Positions 58,146 to 64,000 of a stretch of DNA of 64,000 bases are shown here, piece after piece. The position numbers and the translations under genes were made by a program. Origin of the DNA: Campylobacter coli (lineage in GTDB: Bacteria > Campylobacterota > Campylobacteria > Campylobacterales > Campylobacteraceae); the NCBI GenBank assembly GCA_039516895.1, contig CP154437.1, positions 558,001 through 622,000 on the forward strand, in the 5' to 3' direction. How positions within the stretch are numbered: position 1 is the first letter of the stretch; each line of letters begins with the position of its first letter. Under the pieces are notes generated by a model. It was not told the DNA's origin, searched no databases, and saw only the letters and a program-made list of their open reading frames with translations.

Positions 58146-59518
58146 TGCATACCAGCATTATGGAATTTTTCTGGATTATCTAGGGCATAGCGGAATTTTT
58201 CCCAATCAATTTGCTTATCCCATATTGCTACGATTAAGGCTGCAACCGAATTTCCGCAAAGATTTCCAACCGCTCTCATTTCTGACATGAATTTATCAAC
58301 ACCTAAAAGAACTCCTATAGCAGCCACAGGTAAAACTTGTGCTAAGGTTGCATTTGCCTCAGAAATTTCCATATTGCCTAAAGCTGCTAGGGTACTTCCA
58401 AGAACAATAAATCCTGAACCTGTAACACCTACTGCACCTTTTGAAGCTATCATTAAGACTATTAAAATGCTTATTTCATGAGCTAAGCTTAAATTTACAT
58501 TGAAAGCTTGAGCTAGGAAAATCAAACTCATGGCTAGGTATATATTAGTACAATCAAGATTAAAACTATATCCTGTTGGCAAAACAAGTCCGACGGTAGC
58601 CTTAGAAAGACCTGCTTTTTCAAGTTTTCTCATCAAAGGAGCAAGAGCAGACTCGCTAGAGCTTGTTGCAAATACTATAAGCACTTCTCTAGAAATAAAG
58701 CGCATAAATTTAAATATATTGACTTTTGCAAAATAACAAATCAAGCCTAAAATTCCAAAAATAAAAATAAGACAAGAAACAAGCATTACCAATAATAAAT
58801 ATGCAAGATTGATCAAAGAGCCTAAGCCGTATTGGGCTATAAGCACCGCCATAGCCGAAAAAGCAGCGACTGGACTAAAATACATGATGACTTGTAAAAT
58901 TTTAAATACAAAGTTTTGAATTACCTCAAGAACTCTTTGGATAGCTTGTCTATCTTCTATTCTCATTAAAGAAATAATAAGAGCTGTAATAATAGCAATA
59001 ACTAAAACTTGCATAGTTTTGCCTTCGGTAAAAGGAGTTATAATATCCCTTGGCATAGCATCTTGTAGAATGTGCATGATCTCTGAACTTGCACTTACCT
59101 CAGTTGTTTGAGAAATATATTTTTGTACACTTGCAGTATCAAGTTGTTTTGGATCAAGATTCATTCCGCGACCCGGTTGCATTATGTTCGCCATAAAAAT
59201 ACCTATAGCAAGTGCTAAGGTGCTTACAACTTCAAAATAAATAACTGCTTTAGCACCTATACTTCCAACTTTTTTAAGGCTTTCAAGGCTAATGATGCCT
59301 AAAACCAAGGTAACAAAAATAATAGGACCAATAAGAACTTTTAAGGCGCTTATGAAATAATCAACTCCAGGTTTACTCGCTATAGCTATTTCTTTGTTTA
59401 CATAGCCAAGTATAATGCCTGCAATAATACCTACAATAACCCAAAAACCCAAACTTTTAAACATGCGTTTATATAATGGAGGTTTTCTTTCTGCAAAGGT
59501 TTGACTTAAAGTTTCCAA
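58142..59518 (-). CDS. dctA: C4-dicarboxylate transporter DctA
   Basis: DctA takes up succinate, fumarate, malate and aspartate with protons or sodium. The 458-residue protein has about eight membrane helices and the DAACS motifs STSSSESALAPLMRKLEKAG (re-entrant loop 1 region), LPTGYSFNLDCTNIYLAMS and ASKGAVGVTGSGFIVL. DctA is a main carbon uptake route for an organism that does not use sugars well. The 258-bp region upstream to cetC is gene-free and AT-rich. Confidence 0.93.
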   Translation of the reverse strand: METLSQTFAERKPPLYKRMFKSLGFWVIVGIIAGIILGYVNKEIAIASKPGVDYFISALKVLIGPIIFVTLVLGIISLESLKKVGSIGAKAVIYFEVVSTLALAIGIFMANIMQPGRGMNLDPKQLDTASVQKYISQTTEVSASSEIMHILQDAMPRDIITPFTEGKTMQVLVIAIITALIISLMRIEDRQAIQRVLEVIQNFVFKILQVIMYFSPVAAFSAMAVLIAQYGLGSLINLAYLLLVMLVSCLIFIFGILGLICYFAKVNIFKFMRFISREVLIVFATSSSESALAPLMRKLEKAGLSKATVGLVLPTGYSFNLDCTNIYLAMSLIFLAQAFNVNLSLAHEISILIVLMIASKGAVGVTGSGFIVLGSTLAALGNMEISEANATLAQVLPVAAIGVLLGVDKFMSEMRAVGNLCGNSVAALIVAIWDKQIDWEKFRYALDNPEKFHNAGMH

Positions 59519-59724
59519 AATAACTCCTTATAATTCCACTTTTAGAGATTAAGCTAATTCTAAAAGTTTAGCAAAAAATAAATAGAACATAGTTTAAAAA
59601 TAATTAAAATAAGTTTTTAGTAAAACTAATTTTTTAAATCGTGTTACTAAATTTCTCAATTATTATGATTTTATTTATCTTAAAATATCATAATTTATTT
59701 ATTTATTTTTTATTATAAATGCTT

Positions 59725-59730
59725 TATAAT
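59725..59730 (+). promoter_or_regulatory. -10 box of cetC
   Basis: TATAAT in GCTTTATAAT lies 47 bp before the cetC start in AT-rich DNA. No clear -35 or sigma-28 motif is seen. Confidence 0.5.
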
Positions 59731-59776
59731 ATTTTGATAATTACTTTAAGAAAAAGGAATATAAAAAATTAAGATT

Positions 59777-60271
59777 ATGGAAGAAATATTCTTAGCAAAA
59801 GATGCCCTTATTACATCTAAAACAGATCTTAAAGGAAATATTATTTATGCTAATAATGATTTTTTAAAATATGCAGGCTATGAAGTTGATGAACTCTTGT
59901 TAAAATCTCATAATATAGTCAGACATGAAGATATGCCTCGCACTGTTTTTAAATGCTTATGGGATTATATACAAAATGGTAAGGAAATTTTTGCTTTTGT
60001 AAAAAATAAAGCTAAAGACGGAAGGTATTATTGGGTTTTTGCTAATATAACGGCTTCTTTTGATAAACAAGGCAATATTATAAATTATTATTCAGTGCGA
60101 CGTGCTCCTAACCGCAAGGCTTTGCCCATTATAGAAGAAATTTATAAAATCCTACTTGAAAAAGAAAAACAAGGCGGGATTAAAGCAGGACTTCAGACTC
60201 TAGATGATATAGTAAATTCACATAAAACTCATTATAATCATCTAATTTTTAATCTACAAAAAAATAACTAA
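59777..60271 (+). CDS. cetC: PAS-domain energy-taxis protein CetC
   Basis: This 164-residue cytoplasmic protein is a single PAS domain closely similar to CetB (61769-62263) along its whole length: SKTDLKGNIIYANNDFLKYAGY, RHEDMPRTVFKCLWDYI, and GRYYWVFANITASFD. These features match Aer-type FAD-binding PAS domains. In C. jejuni CetC and CetB are reported to work with CetA in energy taxis. A 110-bp gap with its own -10 box precedes cetA. Confidence 0.9.
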   Translation: MEEIFLAKDALITSKTDLKGNIIYANNDFLKYAGYEVDELLLKSHNIVRHEDMPRTVFKCLWDYIQNGKEIFAFVKNKAKDGRYYWVFANITASFDKQGNIINYYSVRRAPNRKALPIIEEIYKILLEKEKQGGIKAGLQTLDDIVNSHKTHYNHLIFNLQKNN

Positions 60272-60298
60272 TTCAACTATACTTAATAATAAATAATA

Positions 60299-60304
60299 TA
60301 TAAT
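60299..60304 (+). promoter_or_regulatory. -10 box of cetA-cetB
   Basis: TATAAT lies in the cetC-cetA gap, 78 bp before the cetA start, suggesting cetA-cetB have their own promoter. Confidence 0.5.
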
Positions 60305-60381
60305 TGCGAAATTTTTTAGGTAATATATATTACAAGGTGTGAATAAAATTCTTAAAATATAAAAACAAAAGGAAATGCAAT

Positions 60382-61758
60382 ATGAAAAATGCGTTTATAT
60401 TGGCTATTTTTATGGGTTTTTTAGGTGTACTTGGGACTATATTTGTTCATGCTTATATTGGAGCAGTAATTTTTATTTTAATTATTGCTTTATTGGCTTA
60501 TCTTCTGTTATATTATAAAGATGAGCAAATAATGATAGATAAATTACACAAGCTTTGTAAAGAATTAAAAGAAGGAAATTTTGATAATAGAATAGTGTAT
60601 ATTAAGACCAAAAGCAAGAAACTAGCTGAAATTGCAGATGATCTTAATAATACCATCGATGGTTTAGAGGCTTACTTAAGAGAAATCAACACTTCTATTT
60701 CTTGTTCGCAAAAGGGTGAATTTTATCGCAAGGCTTTACCTGAAGGCTTAAAAGGGATTTTTGCACGCAATATAGATTTTATTAACAAAGCCTTAGCAAA
60801 TATAGAAGTTACTGCAAAATCTACATTTAAAAATGCATTATCAAGAACTTTAATGGATTTAAGTCTTGGCAATCAAAATAAAGATATGTCTCAAATTTCA
60901 GCTTCCTTAAACCAAGATATTAGCGCGATGAAACATGTTTATGATTCAGTTGATAGCATTACTCATGTAGCTACGGAGAATGGCTCTGAGGTTGATTCTT
61001 TGCAAAATGCTATGGCGTCTTTAATGGAAGTGGTAAATTCTAGCAAAGAAACAGTGCAAACCTTTGTTGCTAATTCGCAAAATATTACCTCTGTGGTGGA
61101 AGTTATACGCGATATAGCTGATCAAACTAATTTGCTTGCATTAAATGCTGCCATAGAAGCTGCTAGGGCAGGTGAGCATGGCCGTGGTTTTGCAGTTGTT
61201 GCAGATGAGGTTAGAAAATTAGCTGAAAGGACGCAAAGATCTACAAGTGAGATTTCTATTGCTATTCAAACCATGCAACAAGATTTTGTTAATATTCAAA
61301 GTGGTAGCGAACAAGTATTTAATATAGTTAGCGAATCTGAAGAAAGGATTAATAAATTCTCTGAAGCATTTAGGGGTCTAGAAGAAAATAGCTCGACATT
61401 GGGTAAAAATTTTGGAGCTTTTGCTAAAAGATTAATTTTATCTGTTGTTAAAATCGATCATATTTTATATAAATCAAATATTTATCTTAGTCTCAATGGA
61501 GCTCAAAAATTCAATCTTGCAAGTACAGATCCTATATCAAATCTTTGTTTAGATGAAAGAGCGAAAAATGTGATTAATGAACTTGTATCAGAATCTGATT
61601 TGGTTTTGGCTAAAGAATTTATTCAAGATAATGCTCAAAAGGCTATAAAAGAAGCAAATGTTGAATACATCGATCAAAAAGTGTATGATAATATTGTAAG
61701 TGATATTAAAGCGTTAGAACAAAAAAGTGCTGATATTTTAGATAAGTTAAAACTTTAA
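60382..61758 (+). CDS. cetA: Energy-taxis transducer CetA
   Basis: The 458-residue methyl-accepting-type protein has two N-terminal membrane helices (residues ~4-50) with almost no periplasmic loop, a HAMP-like region, and a long helical signalling domain. The chemoreceptor hairpin tip [45 protein letters not shown] lies near residues 240-285. It signals to CheA/CheW using PAS partners CetB/CetC instead of its own ligand domain. cetB follows after 10 bp. Confidence 0.94.
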   Translation: MKNAFILAIFMGFLGVLGTIFVHAYIGAVIFILIIALLAYLLLYYKDEQIMIDKLHKLCKELKEGNFDNRIVYIKTKSKKLAEIADDLNNTIDGLEAYLREINTSISCSQKGEFYRKALPEGLKGIFARNIDFINKALANIEVTAKSTFKNALSRTLMDLSLGNQNKDMSQISASLNQDISAMKHVYDSVDSITHVATENGSEVDSLQNAMASLMEVVNSSKETVQTFVANSQNITSVVEVIRDIADQTNLLALNAAIEAARAGEHGRGFAVVADEVRKLAERTQRSTSEISIAIQTMQQDFVNIQSGSEQVFNIVSESEERINKFSEAFRGLEENSSTLGKNFGAFAKRLILSVVKIDHILYKSNIYLSLNGAQKFNLASTDPISNLCLDERAKNVINELVSESDLVLAKEFIQDNAQKAIKEANVEYIDQKVYDNIVSDIKALEQKSADILDKLKL

Positions 61759-61768
61759 GGAAAAATAA

Positions 61769-62263
61769 ATGGCAAAAGAAATTTTTTTACAAGAGGATAG
61801 CTTAATTACTTCAAAGACGGATTTACAAGGGAAAATAGTTTATGCAAATGATGATTTTTTAAAATACGCAGGTTATACTATGGCAGAGGTATTATATAAA
61901 CCTCATAGCGTGGTTAGACATGAAGATATGCCTCGTACAGTGTTTAAATTTTTATGGGATTATATAAAAGAAGGTAAGGAAATTTTTGCCTATGTTAAAA
62001 ATAAAACTAAAGACAATGGTTATTATTGGGTTTTTGCTAATGTAACACCTTCTATAGATGCAAATAATAATATTATTGGATATTATTCTGTGCGTCGTAT
62101 GCCAAATAAAAAAGCGATAGATACTATAGAAAAACTTTATAGTGATTTGCTTAGGGCTGAAAAAGAAAGTATAAATAAGGGTGTAGAATTGCTGAATGAT
62201 TTTTGCAAAAATGCTGGAAAAAGCTATAATGAATTGATTTTTTCTTTACAAGAATCCAAGTAA
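61769..62263 (+). CDS. cetB: PAS-domain energy-taxis protein CetB
   Basis: The 164-residue single-PAS protein begins MAKEIFLQEDSLITSKTDLQ and contains IVYANDDFLKYAGY, VVRHEDMPRTVFKFLWDYI, and NGYYWVFANVTPSID. It has the Aer-like FAD-PAS pattern and is nearly collinear with CetC. It is the redox sensor partner of CetA and is co-transcribed with it (10-bp gap). Confidence 0.94.
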   Translation: MAKEIFLQEDSLITSKTDLQGKIVYANDDFLKYAGYTMAEVLYKPHSVVRHEDMPRTVFKFLWDYIKEGKEIFAYVKNKTKDNGYYWVFANVTPSIDANNNIIGYYSVRRMPNKKAIDTIEKLYSDLLRAEKESINKGVELLNDFCKNAGKSYNELIFSLQESK

Positions 62264-62268
62264 AAAAA

Positions 62269-62294
62269 GGCTTAAAGCGAGTTTGTTTTAAGCC
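62269..62294 (-). terminator. Stem-loop between cetB and mnmG
   Basis: An 8-bp perfect stem GGCTTAAA / TTTAAGCC with a 10-nt loop lies 5 bp after the cetB stop. The T-run needed for a terminator is on the minus-strand side (A7 on the plus strand), so its action for cetB is uncertain. Confidence 0.45.
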
Positions 62295-62342
62295 TAGATA
62301 TTATATAATCTTTCGCTTTAAATTAATTTTCTAGGGTAAATT

Positions 62343-64000
62343 ATGTTTGATATTATTGTCATAGGTGGTGGCCATGCTGGAATTGAAGCAAGTGCTGCTT
62401 CCGCTAGAATGGGCAAAAAAACATTGCTTTTAACTACACTTATAGAGCAAATTGGTGCAGCGAGTTGTAATCCTGCAATAGGTGGACTTGCGAAGGGTCA
62501 TCTCGTAAAAGAGATTGATGCTATGGGTGGTTTGATGGGTGAGATTACGGATATAGCGGGGATACAATTTCGCATTTTAAATGAAAGCAAGGGCGTTGCA
62601 GTACGAGGAAGTAGGGCACAAATTGATATGGATAAATACCGTATCGTTGCACGCAACAAGCTTTTAAAACTTAAGAATTTAGAAATTTCTCAAGAACAAG
62701 TATGCGAATTGATTTATGAAAATGATAGCGTTGTAGGAGTTAAAACCAACCTGCAAAATAGCTATAAAGCAAAGAAAGTAATCTTAACCACGGGTACTTT
62801 TTTAAATGGACTTATTCATATAGGTGAAAATAAGCTTACAGCGGGCAGAGTGGGCGAACTTGCTTCTGTGAAATTGGGTGAGAATTTACTGAGTACTAAT
62901 TTAAAAATGGGTAGATTAAAAACAGGAACTTGCCCAAGGGTAGATGCTAAGAGTATTGATTTTGATGTATTAGAAATTCAATATGGTGATAAAAATCCTA
63001 AGGCTTTTAGCTTTAGAACAAAAAATTTTAATCCTAAACAACTTCCTTGTTATATTGCAAGGACAAATTTAAATACTCATGAGATTATTAAAAACAATTT
63101 TTACCGAGCACCGCTTTTTACAGGGCAAATTGAAGGAGTAGGCCCAAGATATTGTCCTTCTATTGAAGATAAGATTAATCGTTTTAGCGAGAAAGAAAGC
63201 CACCATCTTTTCATAGAGCCACAAACTATTGATGCAACAGAATATTATATCAATGGTTTTTCAACTTCTTTACCTTATGAAGTCCAAATTCAAATGTTGC
63301 GCTCGGTAAAAGGTTTTGAAGAGGCTAAAATTACACGCTTTGGTTATGCTATAGAATATGATTACATAGAACCAACAGAGCTTTATCATACTCTAGAAAC
63401 TAAAAAGATTAAAAATCTTTATTGTGCAGGACAAATTAATGGTACTACAGGATATGAAGAAGCTGCAGCTCAAGGTTTTATGGCAGGAGTGAATGCTGTT
63501 TTAGCTTTGGACAATAAAGAACCTTTCATTTTGCGTAGAGATGAGGCTTATATCGGCGTTTTGATTGATGATCTAGTTATTAAAGGTACAAAAGAGCCTT
63601 ATAGAATGTTTACTTCAAGGGCTGAATTTAGATTGCTTTTAAGGGAAGAAAATGCCATTGTAAGACTTGGAAAATATGGCAAAGAATTGGGGCTTTTAGA
63701 AGATGAGTCTTATCAGTTTATAGAAAATATTCGTTTAAATACTCAAAAAGGACTTGAACTGCTTCTTGAAAAAGAATTTACTCCAAATACTGAAAATAAC
63801 ACCTTTTTAGCAAGTATAGGAGAGGAAAAAATCACCTCCATAGTTAATTTGCAAAAAATTGTTGCAAGATCGAGTTTTGATATAGAAAAGCTAAAAAAAT
63901 TAAATGTGATTTTTGAAAATATGGATGAGTATTCTTTAAGAGAAATTTTAAACGAGGCTAAATATTACCATTATATCGCTATGCAAAAATCGCAAGTTGA
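62343..64000 (+). CDS. mnmG: tRNA uridine-5-carboxymethylaminomethyl modification enzyme, C-terminus cut by window edge
   Basis: MnmG (GidA), with MnmE, makes cmnm5U at the wobble position of several tRNAs. About 552 codons of the usual ~620 are present. It opens [16 protein letters not shown] with the FAD-binding GxGxxG. It contains [43 protein letters not shown], the signature [11 protein letters not shown] and [19 protein letters not shown]. An ATG follows CTAGGGTAAATT. The C-terminal MnmE-binding region lies past 64000. Confidence 0.97.
   Translation, partial: MFDIIVIGGGHAGIEASAASARMGKKTLLLTTLIEQIGAASCNPAIGGLAKGHLVKEIDAMGGLMGEITDIAGIQFRILNESKGVAVRGSRAQIDMDKYRIVARNKLLKLKNLEISQEQVCELIYENDSVVGVKTNLQNSYKAKKVILTTGTFLNGLIHIGENKLTAGRVGELASVKLGENLLSTNLKMGRLKTGTCPRVDAKSIDFDVLEIQYGDKNPKAFSFRTKNFNPKQLPCYIARTNLNTHEIIKNNFYRAPLFTGQIEGVGPRYCPSIEDKINRFSEKESHHLFIEPQTIDATEYYINGFSTSLPYEVQIQMLRSVKGFEEAKITRFGYAIEYDYIEPTELYHTLETKKIKNLYCAGQINGTTGYEEAAAQGFMAGVNAVLALDNKEPFILRRDEAYIGVLIDDLVIKGTKEPYRMFTSRAEFRLLLREENAIVRLGKYGKELGLLEDESYQFIENIRLNTQKGLELLLEKEFTPNTENNTFLASIGEEKITSIVNLQKIVARSSFDIEKLKKLNVIFENMDEYSLREILNEAKYYHYIAMQKSQV

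Overview
The window is an AT-rich, densely packed epsilonproteobacterial chromosome segment. Gene content and order match Campylobacter jejuni or a very close relative: ciaC, cbpA-hspR, htrA-cprRS, dccRS, groESL, luxS, metE/metF, and cetC/cetA/cetB next to mnmG. Typical Campylobacter signs are short or overlapping gene junctions, TTG and GTG starts behind AAGGA-type ribosome sites, and gnTATAAT -10 boxes that mostly lack a clear -35. The names and gene order come from recognition of proteins and synteny, not from a database search.

Layout. 1-5036: hemE (cut by the left edge), ciaC, an LprI-like secreted protein, pdxA-pdxJ and a Ppx/GppA phosphatase. 5108-12788: a long minus-strand run with a MidA-like methyltransferase, an M23 peptidase, glyS, a HAD hydrolase, kefB and the hspR-cbpA heat-shock operon. 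12997-19633: htrA with the CprRS system, tRNA-Asn, a hemerythrin with a ribbon-helix-helix partner, and the DccRS system. 19634-20138 is a gene-free gap that may hold a structured RNA. 20139-22058: groEL-groES under a CIRCE operator. 22222-35813: an AsmA-like protein, riboflavin synthase, a PgeF-like protein, a second M23 peptidase, a PgbA-like protein with glcD, YihY, ComEC, DedA, RNase Y, a folate cyclo-ligase, a TlpA-like lipoprotein and FtsY.

Two accessory blocks flank radA (38993-40333). The left one (35810-38859) carries a COG0523/CobW GTPase, a small CxxC protein, a CE4/PuuE-type hydrolase resembling cyclic-imide hydrolases and H. pylori PgdA, and a nitrilase-superfamily amidase. I infer a small imide or half-amide catabolic unit with a metal chaperone. 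The right one (40460-45326) is a strange, very AT-rich array. It holds two membrane-protein genes with near-identical N-termini and divergent tails, each overlapping a toxin-like gene. The first toxin-like gene is cut to 57 residues; the second is full length and followed by an immunity-like gene. A frameshifted gene and another unknown gene come next. I read this as a polymorphic toxin/immunity-type island and the best candidate for an undescribed system.

45435-64000 returns to core genes: atpB; a methionine operon (a 2OG-Fe(II) oxygenase-like gene, metQ-like, metE, metF) behind a leader RNA that encodes a ten-residue Met/Cys-rich peptide; luxS; gatB-gpsA-pyrC2; a PiT phosphate permease; an inverse-autotransporter-barrel-like protein; dctA; the energy-taxis genes cetC, cetA and cetB; and mnmG, cut by the right edge.
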